A stretch of 64,000 nt of DNA from Pseudomonas sp. ACN8 (lineage in GTDB: Bacteria > Pseudomonadota > Gammaproteobacteria > Pseudomonadales > Pseudomonadaceae): NCBI RefSeq assembly GCF_002303925.1, contig NZ_MRCS01000037.1, positions 1 to 64,000 on the forward strand. The letters run 5' to 3'. The notes below the pieces were generated by a model, which was given only the letters and a program-made list of their open reading frames with translations, ran no database searches and had not been told where the DNA came from. Position 1 is the stretch's first letter; each line of letters starts with the position of its first letter. This document shows, piece after piece, positions 43,413-50,983 of the stretch. The position numbers and the translations under genes are program-made.

Positions 43413-43527
43413 CCTGTGGGAGCGAGCTTGCTCGCGAAAAACCTGAGGCACGAGAGTGATTCAGATTTTACGCGTCATCGTTTACCTCCATCGCGAGCAA
43501 TCGAGCGTCGACCGGCTGCTCCTACTT
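43413..43527. repeat. REP pair (right copy disrupted)
   Basis: A consensus REP at 43413-43437 faces a right copy interrupted by about ten extra bases (from 43488 on). The right copy reaches the stop codon of the minus-strand HDOD gene. Confidence 0.7.
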
Positions 43528-44733
43528 GCGCAAACGTATCAACTCCGGCAAGCCAATCTTGAGCAACCGCGCCGTCCGGCTCTTCGCCAGCTCCTCGATG
43601 CCCTCATGCTCGGTCAGGCGCGCCATCTGCGCCGCCATGTTCATCACCAGCGCCTCGCGGGAGTAAACCCCGCCACCGAGCTGGTAGGCCGCCGCGATCA
43701 GCTCCCGCAACTCCAGTGGCAGGCGCCAGCGCGTGCGCAGGGCCGAACCATAGGCCGCGCCAAATTCAACCAGCGCTTCGCCCACTTCCTCCTGCTCGTC
43801 CAGCTCGCCACCGGCCTGTTTCCACTCCTGCAAACAGCGCAGCAACGCCAGATCGCCGAGGCGATGCAACATGCCGGCGCAATAGCAACGCTCCTGATCC
43901 AGATCAAGCAGACGCGCCAAGGTTCGCGCGTATTCGGCGGTGTGCAATGACAGGTTCCAGTTACGCTCGGCATAGTCGGCCAATTGCGGGTCACTGAGCC
44001 GGGCACTGCGCTTGAGCGCCAGGCCGAGAATCAGATTCATGCTCTGCCCGGTGCCCAGGCGATGCAGCGCCTGGGACAGGGTCTGCACACCGGCGCCGTG
44101 GTGCTGGGCCGCACTGTTGGCAGCGGCGATCAGCACGGCCGTGACCTGCGGATCGGTGCGGATTTCGTCTTCCAGCACCGTCAGGTCGAGGCCATTGGGA
44201 TTGAGGCTGCGCTTGACCGCTACTTGCACGTCGGTCATCAGCGGCGCGCCGTCGGCCAATTCCCGTCGACGCTCCAGAAACACCGACAGAGTCATGCCCG
44301 GCGCCAGCGACGGCACTTCGCACGAGACTTCTTCGCCAGCGTTCAGCAGCAACCCCTGTAACCGCTGGGTCAGGCTTTCCATATTCAGGGGCTTGGTCAG
44401 GTACGCGGCCGGCACCAGCGGCAAGGCCTCGCGCACGCTGGCACTGTCGTTGCGACTGCTCATCAGAATGAACGGCATGGGCGGATTGCGTTTGCGCTGA
44501 CGGACGTTGCGCAGGACATTCAGGCCATCGACGCCCGGCAACTCCCAGTCGGCGATGACCAGATCATAGGGGTTGGCAGCCAATAGCTCCAGCGCTTGCT
44601 GGCCATCGGCGCACAAATCCAGCCGCGCATCGCAGCGTACGTTCAACAACACTTCCTTGAGCAAATCCCGGGACCAGGGGTCGGCCTCGGCAATCAGGAC
44701 TCTTGGAACGGCGGGTAAAATGACAGTTGTCAT
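43522..44733 (-). CDS. Response regulator with HDOD output domain
   Basis: The 403-residue protein has a receiver domain (phosphoacceptor D62 in LVIADWELPG, acidic pocket E16/D18, lysine in YLTKPLN) and a C-terminal HDOD domain (about residues 180-400, with HTAEYARTLARLLDLDQERCYCAGMLHRLGDLALL). HDOD domains are HD-like regulatory modules with unclear biochemistry. No histidine kinase is adjacent. It lies upstream of gabT on the opposite side of a shared terminator, an order I recall from P. aeruginosa PA0265-PA0267. Confidence 0.87.
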   Translation of the reverse strand: MTTVILPAVPRVLIAEADPWSRDLLKEVLLNVRCDARLDLCADGQQALELLAANPYDLVIADWELPGVDGLNVLRNVRQRKRNPPMPFILMSSRNDSASVREALPLVPAAYLTKPLNMESLTQRLQGLLLNAGEEVSCEVPSLAPGMTLSVFLERRRELADGAPLMTDVQVAVKRSLNPNGLDLTVLEDEIRTDPQVTAVLIAAANSAAQHHGAGVQTLSQALHRLGTGQSMNLILGLALKRSARLSDPQLADYAERNWNLSLHTAEYARTLARLLDLDQERCYCAGMLHRLGDLALLRCLQEWKQAGGELDEQEEVGEALVEFGAAYGSALRTRWRLPLELRELIAAAYQLGGGVYSREALVMNMAAQMARLTEHEGIEELAKSRTARLLKIGLPELIRLRK

Positions 44734-44820
44734 ACAGCTCTCCCTGGCAATGCAGGAACCTTAGCCAATGCTGGCCATTCGATACAGCGCTAATGCGCGG
44801 GATGTGTTTCAAGGGGCATG

Positions 44821-44846
44821 AAAAAACCCGCCGAGGCGGGTTTTTT
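44821..44846. terminator. Bidirectional rho-independent terminator after gabT
   Basis: CCCGC (44827-44831) and GCGGG (44836-44840) form the stem with a CGAG loop, flanked by six A and six T residues. It ends gabT on the minus strand. Confidence 0.88.
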
Positions 44847-44868
44847 GTGGATCAGGTCACACCAGGGA

Positions 44869-46146
44869 TCAGAGCTCGGAGAAGCACTCTTCGATGATCG
44901 CCAGGCCTTTGTCCAGTTGCTCGTCCGGCGAGGTCAGCGGTACCAGGACGCGCAGAACGTTGCCGTAGGTGCCGCAGGACAGCAGGATCAGACCCTTGTC
45001 GCGAGCCTTGGCCACAACGGACGCCACGGCTGCGGCGTTCGGCTTGTGGCTGTCGCCGTTTTCGAACAGCTCGACCGCGATCATCGCGCCCAGGGCACGC
45101 ACTTCACCGATCACCGGGTACTTGGCCTGGATGGCCTTCAGGCCGGTAACCAGACGCTCGCCAACAGCCTTGCAACGATCCAGCAGGTGTTCTTCTTCGA
45201 ACACTTCCATCACGGCCAGGGCCGCGGCGCAAGCGATCGGGCTACCGGCGTAGGTGCCGCCCAGGCCACCTGGAGCGATGGCATCCATGTATTCGGCCTT
45301 GCCGCACACACCGGCCAGCGGGAAGCCGCCAGCGATGGATTTGGCGAAGGTGGTCAGGTCGGCGGCAACGCCCATCTGTTCCATGGCGAAGAAAGTGCCG
45401 GTACGGCCAGCGCCAGTCTGTACTTCGTCAGCGATCAGCAGGATGCCGTGCTGGTCGCACAGGGCACGCAGTCGCTTCATGAATTCTTTAGGCGCGACGT
45501 AGAAACCGCCTTCGCCCTGAACCGGCTCGATGATGATCGCGGCGATGTCTTTCGGCTCGGCGTCGTTCTTGAAGATGCGTTCGATGGAAGCGATCGAATC
45601 GTCGATGCTGACGCCGTGCAGTTCGTTCGGGTACAGCGCGCGGAAGATGCCGCCTGGCATCAGGCCCATGCCGGCCGAGTAAGGCACGACTTTACCGGTC
45701 AGGCCCAGGGTCATCATGGTGCGACCGTGGTACGCGCCGGTGAAGGCGATCACGCCGGCACGGCCAGTGGCGGCACGGGCGATCTTGATGGAGTTTTCCA
45801 CGGCTTCGGAGCCGGTGGTCACCAGCAGGGTTTTCTTGTCGAAATCACCTGGGACCTTGGCGTTGATTTTTTCGCACACTTCCACATACGGCTCGTAGGC
45901 CAGCACCTGGAAGCAAGTGTGGGTCAGCTTGTTCAGTTGCTCGGTCACGGCGGCGATGACTTTCGGGTGCACGTGGCCGGTGTTCAGCACGGCGATACCG
46001 CCGGCGAAGTCGATGAACTCACGACCTTCAACGTCGGTTACGGTCGCGTTCTTCGCGGAGTCGGCGAAGATCGGGTGAATCTGGCCAACACCACGTGGTA
46101 CAGCAGCGGTACGGCGGGCCATCAAAGAAGCGTTAGTCTTGCTCAT
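44869..46146 (-). CDS. gabT: 4-aminobutyrate aminotransferase GabT
   Basis: The 425-residue class III aminotransferase has the PLP-binding lysine in TFAKSIAGGFPL, the family motif LIADEVQTGAGRTG and GAYHGRTMMTLGLTG. It converts GABA and 2-oxoglutarate to succinate semialdehyde and glutamate. The ATG at 46146 follows GAGGA; an ATG five codons upstream is less good. It is second in gabDT, 184 bases after gabD, with a strong hairpin between them. Confidence 0.94.
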   Translation of the reverse strand: MSKTNASLMARRTAAVPRGVGQIHPIFADSAKNATVTDVEGREFIDFAGGIAVLNTGHVHPKVIAAVTEQLNKLTHTCFQVLAYEPYVEVCEKINAKVPGDFDKKTLLVTTGSEAVENSIKIARAATGRAGVIAFTGAYHGRTMMTLGLTGKVVPYSAGMGLMPGGIFRALYPNELHGVSIDDSIASIERIFKNDAEPKDIAAIIIEPVQGEGGFYVAPKEFMKRLRALCDQHGILLIADEVQTGAGRTGTFFAMEQMGVAADLTTFAKSIAGGFPLAGVCGKAEYMDAIAPGGLGGTYAGSPIACAAALAVMEVFEEEHLLDRCKAVGERLVTGLKAIQAKYPVIGEVRALGAMIAVELFENGDSHKPNAAAVASVVAKARDKGLILLSCGTYGNVLRVLVPLTSPDEQLDKGLAIIEECFSEL

Positions 46147-46274
46147 ACATTCCTCATTCACCGCTCATCGGGCGGCGTGGTTCAAGGATAAAGCGACGGG
46201 GAGCAACGGCGGCAGCATGCGATGATCGACTGCCACGGCGTTCCCGGTCACCGAGAAAATTCCGGTTTGAAGCG

Positions 46275-46308
46275 GCGCAAAGGGACAGCGCTCTCGTGCC
46301 CTTTGCGC
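46275..46308 (-). other. Strong intercistronic hairpin between gabD and gabT
   Basis: GCGCAAAGGG (46275-46284) is perfectly complementary to CCCTTTGCGC (46299-46308) with a 14-base loop. No T-run follows on the minus strand, so it is not a standard terminator. It could be an RNA-processing or stability element. Confidence 0.6.
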
Positions 46309-46330
46309 TTGAAGCAATGCCGTGCCGGGC

Positions 46331-47773
46331 TTAGATGCCCAGGCAGAGGTATTTGATTTCCAGGTAGTCTTCGATGCCGTACTTGGAGCCTTCACGGCCC
46401 AGGCCCGAGGCCTTGATGCCGCCGAACGGCGCGACTTCGTTGGAGATCAACCCGGTATTGACGCCGACCATGCCGTATTCCAGGGCTTCAGCCACACGGA
46501 ATACACGGCCCAGGTCACGAGCATAGAAGTACGAGGCCAGACCGAACTCGGTGTCGTTGGACATCGCGATCACATCGGCTTCGTCTTTGAAGCGGAACAG
46601 CGGAGCCAGTGGGCCGAAGGTTTCTTCCTTGGCCACGGCAGCGTTGTTCGGCACATTGGTCAGGATGGTCGGCTCGAAGAAGTTGCCTTCCATCGGCTTG
46701 CCACCGGACAACACGGTGGCGCCTTTGGAAATCGCATCAGCGATGTGCTCTTGCACCTTGGCCACGGCTTTTTCGTCGATCAGCGGGCCAGTGGTGGTGC
46801 CGACTTCCAGGCCGTTGCCGATCTTGAGCTTGGCCACAGCCACTTTCAGCTTCTCGGCGAACGCGTCATAGACCGAATCCTGAATGTACAGGCGGTTGGC
46901 GCAGACGCAGGTCTGGCCGTTGTTGCGATACTTGGAAATGATCGCGCCTTCGACGGCCTTATCCAGGTCCGCGTCGTCGAACACGATGAACGGCGCGTTG
47001 CCGCCCAGTTCCAGGGAGACTTTCTTGATGTCCTTGGCGCATTCCGACATCAGTTGACGACCGATTTCGGTCGAACCGGTGAAGGACAGCTTACGTACGA
47101 TCGGGTTGCTGGTCAGCTCGCTGCCGATGTCGCCGGCACTGCCGGACACAACGCTGAACACGCCAGCCGGGATGCCGGCACGCTGGGCCAGTTCGGCCAG
47201 GGCGAAGGCGGAAAACGGAGTTTGCGAAGCAGGCTTGAGCACCATGGTGCAACCGGCGGCCAGGGCCGGGCCGGCTTTACGGGTGATCATCGCGGCCGGG
47301 AAGTTCCACGGGGTGATGGCAGCGGTCACGCCGATTGGCTGCTTGATCACGATCAGGCGCTTGTCTGGCTGGTGGCCCGGAATCACGTCACCGTAGATGC
47401 GCTTGGCTTCTTCGGCGAACCACTCGATGAAGGACGCGGCGTAAACGATTTCGCCCTTGGCTTCGGCCAATGGCTTGCCTTGCTCCAGAGTCATCAGGCG
47501 AGCCAGGTCGTCCTGGTTCTCGATGATCAGCTCGAACCAGCGACGCAGCTTGGTCGCACGTTCTTTGGCGGTCAGTGCACGCCAGGCCGGCAGCGCTTTG
47601 TCAGCGGCTTCGATCGCACGGCGGGTTTCGGCAGCGCCCATTTTCGGCACGGTGCCCAGAATTTCGCCCGTTGCCGGGTTGTTGACCTTGATCGTCTGAC
47701 CATTGTCCGCATCAACCCACGCGCCATCGATGAAGGCTTGCTGGCGGAACAACTGGGTGTCTTTAAGCTGCAT
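46331..47773 (-). CDS. gabD: NADP-dependent succinate-semialdehyde dehydrogenase GabD
   Basis: The 480-residue aldehyde dehydrogenase has the catalytic glutamate in LELGGNAPFIVFDDAD and the cysteine in NNGQTCVCANR, plus the nucleotide-binding FTGSTEIGRQL. It oxidises succinate semialdehyde to succinate. Start 47773 has AAGGA nine bases upstream. It is the first gene of gabDT. Confidence 0.95.
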   Translation of the reverse strand: MQLKDTQLFRQQAFIDGAWVDADNGQTIKVNNPATGEILGTVPKMGAAETRRAIEAADKALPAWRALTAKERATKLRRWFELIIENQDDLARLMTLEQGKPLAEAKGEIVYAASFIEWFAEEAKRIYGDVIPGHQPDKRLIVIKQPIGVTAAITPWNFPAAMITRKAGPALAAGCTMVLKPASQTPFSAFALAELAQRAGIPAGVFSVVSGSAGDIGSELTSNPIVRKLSFTGSTEIGRQLMSECAKDIKKVSLELGGNAPFIVFDDADLDKAVEGAIISKYRNNGQTCVCANRLYIQDSVYDAFAEKLKVAVAKLKIGNGLEVGTTTGPLIDEKAVAKVQEHIADAISKGATVLSGGKPMEGNFFEPTILTNVPNNAAVAKEETFGPLAPLFRFKDEADVIAMSNDTEFGLASYFYARDLGRVFRVAEALEYGMVGVNTGLISNEVAPFGGIKASGLGREGSKYGIEDYLEIKYLCLGI

Positions 47774-48122
47774 GTCGGCTTTCCTTAACAGCACCGCAAC
47801 GAATGCGGAGCAAATTATGATTGTAGAAAGGCGCCTCGATAGGCTGCCGTCAGGGAAATCATTCACCGGGCTGAAGCACATAAAAAGCGCACTGATTCAA
47901 ATCGTGCGGTTCAGCACCCAGACAAGAGCGTTTGAAATCTCAAACGAATCCTAGGATCAAAGGGGGTAAAGGACAATAGCCTGTTCGAAAAAAAGAACGA
48001 AAACGACGCTTTTGCCTATTTTTTCTGATCAACGTAGCAAACGCGCGTTACAGCTTTGAAAAAACGCAGGCGATTCAGCAGCATGGACGCCCGCAGTGCA
48101 TATGCGTATCATGGCGCCCGCT
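47774..48122. other. Intergenic region between gabD and tRNA-Arg
   Basis: No coding frame is credible. It must contain the gabDT promoter. A perfect 7-base inverted repeat CGTTTGA (47929-47935) / TCAAACG (47940-47946) with a 4-base spacer lies about 160 bases upstream of gabD and is a candidate operator. The tRNA promoter lies near 48050-48120. Confidence 0.5.
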
Positions 48123-48199
48123 GCACCAGTAGCTCAGCTGGATAGAGTACTGCCCTCCGAAGGCAGGGGTCGTGGGTTCGAATCCCGCCTGGTGCACCA
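48123..48199 (+). tRNA. tRNA-Arg (anticodon CCG)
   Basis: The 77-base cloverleaf has acceptor arms GCACCAG/CTGGTGC, D-arm AGCTCAGCTGGATAGAGT, anticodon stem CTGCC/GGCAG with loop CTCCGAA (anticodon CCG at 48157-48159), T-arm GGGTTCGAATCCC and an encoded CCA end. It reads the codon CGG. Confidence 0.95.
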
Positions 48200-48215
48200 T
48201 ACCTTGTAACGAGAA

Positions 48216-48247
48216 AGCCTCAGGCCTTATGGGTCTGGGGCTTTTTT
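48216..48247 (+). terminator. Rho-independent terminator of tRNA-Arg
   Basis: AGCCTCAG (48216-48223) pairs with CTGGGGCT (48235-48242), including one G-U, followed by a T-run to 48247. Confidence 0.85.
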
Positions 48248-48450
48248 GTGGGTGTCGTTTTCATGAATTTCACACCTCCCCGTTCAGCCGTTGCTGAATC
48301 GCCTTACCTCGATGTATTCGATCTATCCAATCCCAATCCAAAGTTTCCTTGGCCTTATCTTCTTGAGTTTGATTAAAATGATGGCACATTGCCTCAAATC
48401 ACAATGGACTGTCCCTTTCGGGATTTCTTACGCTCATAGAGATATTAGAA

Positions 48451-48960
48451 ATGATGATGTTAAAACGCTGCCTGGTACTTTCGATTGCTGCCGTTCTTGC
48501 TGGTTGCCAAACCAGCGGTGAGGAGTATCAGGCAGATGTGTTCGACGCCAGTCAGGTCAACACTCAGCAGGAAGCTAAAACCGTCAAAATCCTTACGATC
48601 TCGCCGAGCAAGATCAAAGTCAGCAACGAAAAGAACAAAAAAGCAGCCATGATGGCGGGCGGGGTACTGGGGCTGATCGGTGGTGCCGCACTGGGCAACA
48701 CTAAAAACACCGACACGGCCATTGTCGGCGGTGTAGCCGGTGGCGCTGCAGGCGCCATGGCGGGTTCGATGGTCAATGACACCACTCTGGTACCGGGCGT
48801 GCTGATTGGTTATTCGGAAAGCGGCAAGATCTACACTTCTGCCCAGGTGGGTCGCCCTTGTGAGTTCAAGGTTGGCGAAATTTCCCTGATGGTGATGACC
48901 ATCTCCAACGAAACACGCATTCAGCCGAATGCGACCTGTCCAGAACCCAAGAAAAGCTAA
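48451..48960 (+). CDS. Glycine-zipper outer-membrane lipoprotein
   Basis: The 169-residue lipoprotein has a lipobox (VLAGC, cysteine 19) and a central glycine-zipper segment (about residues 67-107: AGGVLGLIGGAALG and IVGGVAGGAAGAMAGSM), as in SlyB/Rcp-like proteins that sit in the outer membrane. Three ATG codons in a row make the exact start uncertain. It heads a cluster of three small envelope genes. Its function is unknown. Confidence 0.8.
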   Translation: MMMLKRCLVLSIAAVLAGCQTSGEEYQADVFDASQVNTQQEAKTVKILTISPSKIKVSNEKNKKAAMMAGGVLGLIGGAALGNTKNTDTAIVGGVAGGAAGAMAGSMVNDTTLVPGVLIGYSESGKIYTSAQVGRPCEFKVGEISLMVMTISNETRIQPNATCPEPKKS

Positions 48961-48970
48961 GGGGTCGGAC

Positions 48971-49501
48971 ATGAAACATATCGTTCTGGGTTCGGTCCTC
49001 GCACTGCTCGCCATGCCGACATTGGCAGGCCAATTCGACAATCTGTATCAAATCGAACAGCAAACCAAACAGGCTGAAGCGGCCACTGAGGCCGAACGCC
49101 TGCGCCAGGCGGCAGCCGACCGGGCACGTGAGGAAGCTCGCAGCGCTGCTGATCGTCGGCAGCGGGCGGCGGCACAGCAAGCGGCGCAACAAAGGGCCCT
49201 GGAGCAGCGCAAGACACAAGAAGTTGAACATAAGCGTGTTCAAACCCGTGAAGAAGGTTTCGAAGACGAGTTGCGCGCACTGGAGCTGGAAGAGCGCCGC
49301 CTGGCACTGCAGGCCAAGCGCGCGCGCACCGCACGCGCCAACGACTACATCGATGCGGAGCTGCGTGATAGCGCGGCACGCACCGACGTGATCCAGTCTG
49401 AAGCCGACTCGGCACGCAATGTGACCTCCGGTGCCAAGTCTCTGCTGGAAGACTCCGGCAAGGCTGAAGTCAACCGTTCCGGCCGCTTGTTCGGCGAGTA
49501 A
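48971..49501 (+). CDS. Secreted coiled-coil protein (DUF5384-like)
   Basis: The 176-residue protein has a signal peptide (MKHIVLGSVLALLAMPTLAG) and then a highly charged, alanine-, arginine-, glutamate- and glutamine-rich helix (about residues 35-120) predicted to form a coiled coil. It starts ten bases after the lipoprotein gene. I associate this pattern with the DUF5384 family, of unknown function; it is presumably a periplasmic partner of its lipoprotein neighbours. Confidence 0.75.
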   Translation: MKHIVLGSVLALLAMPTLAGQFDNLYQIEQQTKQAEAATEAERLRQAAADRAREEARSAADRRQRAAAQQAAQQRALEQRKTQEVEHKRVQTREEGFEDELRALELEERRLALQAKRARTARANDYIDAELRDSAARTDVIQSEADSARNVTSGAKSLLEDSGKAEVNRSGRLFGE

Positions 49502-49562
49502 TCTTCCTATCGATCGCCCCCGGACCCCGGTCCGGGGCATCCGTTATCAGAGATGAATTCAT

Positions 49563-49892
49563 ATGCTGCGTTTATGTACGCTGATTGCCGCAGGACTGCT
49601 CCTGAGCGCCTGTTCCAAAGAAGATCCCAAAGCCCAGGTTCCAGCTGTCGACCTGCACGGACGCCTGGTGGTGGATCAGGAGATGACGACCAGTCGTCAA
49701 GCCCAAGGCATCAATGGTGAATATTACAAGCGCGTCCTCACCGTTAATGGCCAGGACATGGTCTTTGCCGACTTCATCAAGCAATTTTGCTCTGACGCCA
49801 ACACCCGCGACGAAACCTGCCTGAAAGCCTTTCGCATCAAGAAAATCGATGATGTCAGCGGCGCAACCAAATTTCTCCCCAATGGGCTCTGA
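49563..49892 (+). CDS. Small lipoprotein of unknown function
   Basis: The 109-residue protein has a lipobox (LLSAC, cysteine 17) followed by a short periplasmic domain with two cysteines (FCSDANTRDETC) that may form a disulfide. It is the third gene of the envelope cluster, followed by a terminator. I do not recognise the family. Confidence 0.75.
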   Translation: MLRLCTLIAAGLLLSACSKEDPKAQVPAVDLHGRLVVDQEMTTSRQAQGINGEYYKRVLTVNGQDMVFADFIKQFCSDANTRDETCLKAFRIKKIDDVSGATKFLPNGL

Positions 49893-49943
49893 CACGGGTA
49901 AGTGCGGCTGACACTGCACATCAGGGCTGTTGCCTGGACCCAC

Positions 49944-49969
49944 AAAAAAACCGCCGAAGCGGTTTTTTT
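49944..49969. terminator. Bidirectional rho-independent terminator
   Basis: CCGC (49951-49954) and GCGG (49959-49962) with a CGAA loop are flanked by seven A and seven T residues. It serves the lipoprotein gene and the convergent acidic-protein gene. Confidence 0.85.
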
Positions 49970-50241
49970 CATTCTGTCGTCCAGTCGAACTCGTCGTACT
50001 CATCATCATCGTCCTCGTCGTCCTCGAAAAACTCCTCTTCAAGGTCGTCGTCTTCAACAACGTCTTCTTCCGGCTGATTCAGCAGAAAATCCTTGCGACT
50101 CTCGGTAATCGCTCGCCGCAGTTCCTCACCCTTTTGCGGGCAGTTGAGCATTTGGGCGATGCGGTCGATTTTTTTTGCCACGGCATCCTCCAACGCATCG
50201 GCTATGGCCTGATAGTGCGCGCTTTCGGGTCGGGATGCCAA
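49969..50241 (-). CDS. Acidic-tailed small protein of unknown function
   Basis: The 90-residue protein has a helical N-terminal half (LEDAVAKKIDRIAQMLNCPQ) and an extremely acidic C-terminal tail of D and E (residues about 58-86). The start is TTG with GGGGA close upstream; no ATG is available near the N-terminus. The end coincides with the terminator. I do not recognise the family; such tails occur in proteins that bind basic partners or metal ions. Confidence 0.6.
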   Translation of the reverse strand: MASRPESAHYQAIADALEDAVAKKIDRIAQMLNCPQKGEELRRAITESRKDFLLNQPEEDVVEDDDLEEEFFEDDEDDDDEYDEFDWTTE

Positions 50242-50283
50242 ATTCCCCGAGCGCTGCGCACTTCAGTTTATTCCTGAAAACGG

Positions 50284-50844
50284 TTAGCGGTGATAGCGCC
50301 GCACCACGCTGCTGTTTTTCAGCACATGGCCTTTGATTTTTTCCAGCAGCTGCGCACGGGTCAGGCCGACGGGCAAGGCGTCCGGGGCCAGGTCCAGGGC
50401 GTAGATCTGGATGATGTAGTGGTGCGCGCTGTCGCCAACGGGTGGGCAGGGGCCGATGTAGCCGGTGGTGTTTTTGCTGTTGGTACCGCCGACACCTTCG
50501 AGGCCGGGTTTGCTCCCGGCGCCGGCCGGGATCTGGTGGATGCCGGCCTTGATGCCGTAATGCACCCACTGATCGATGCCCTGGCCCTTCTGGCCGTCAG
50601 GGTCGTGCATGACGATGGCGTAGCTTTGGGTGGCTGCCGGGCCGGCGTTCCAGTTCAATGCCGGGGAAATGTTATGCCCGCCACAGCCGGCGGAATCGCT
50701 GGCGGCGGCCGACGTGAACAGACGGTCATCGGAAACCCCGGGAATGTTCAGGGTGAAACGTTCCTGGGCCTGTGCCGGGAACTGCACGCAAAGGGCGACT
50801 GCCAAGGCCGCGAGCCAAGGGTTCATTGAGGTCAATCGGGGCAT
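50284..50844 (-). CDS. YbhB/YbcL-type phosphatidylethanolamine-binding-like protein
   Basis: The 186-residue protein has a signal peptide ending PAQAQ and the PEBP motifs ISPALNWNAGPAATQSYAIVMHDPD, DQWVHYGI and GYIGPCPPVGDSAHHYIIQIYALD. It is predicted periplasmic. Start 50844 has AAGGTG upstream; an ATG six codons later (50826) is an alternative. The function of bacterial PEBP proteins is unclear. Confidence 0.87.
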   Translation of the reverse strand: MPRLTSMNPWLAALAVALCVQFPAQAQERFTLNIPGVSDDRLFTSAAASDSAGCGGHNISPALNWNAGPAATQSYAIVMHDPDGQKGQGIDQWVHYGIKAGIHQIPAGAGSKPGLEGVGGTNSKNTTGYIGPCPPVGDSAHHYIIQIYALDLAPDALPVGLTRAQLLEKIKGHVLKNSSVVRRYHR

Positions 50845-50983
50845 ACCGGAGCACCTTGTGCGTGTTGGGCCGTCGTCGGCGTGCAGACTATAGCCGGACC
50901 GTTCACGCCGTGGCAGGGGCAATTGGCTGAACCTCGCGATAAGTACCAGACTCATAAGTGAAACGTCTGTCTGGAGAGCGATC

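Noticed and set aside
48123..48450. Genomic island attached at tRNA-Arg
   Set aside because: The tRNA is followed by its own terminator and chromosomal-type genes; there is no integrase and no repeated tRNA 3' end that I could find.
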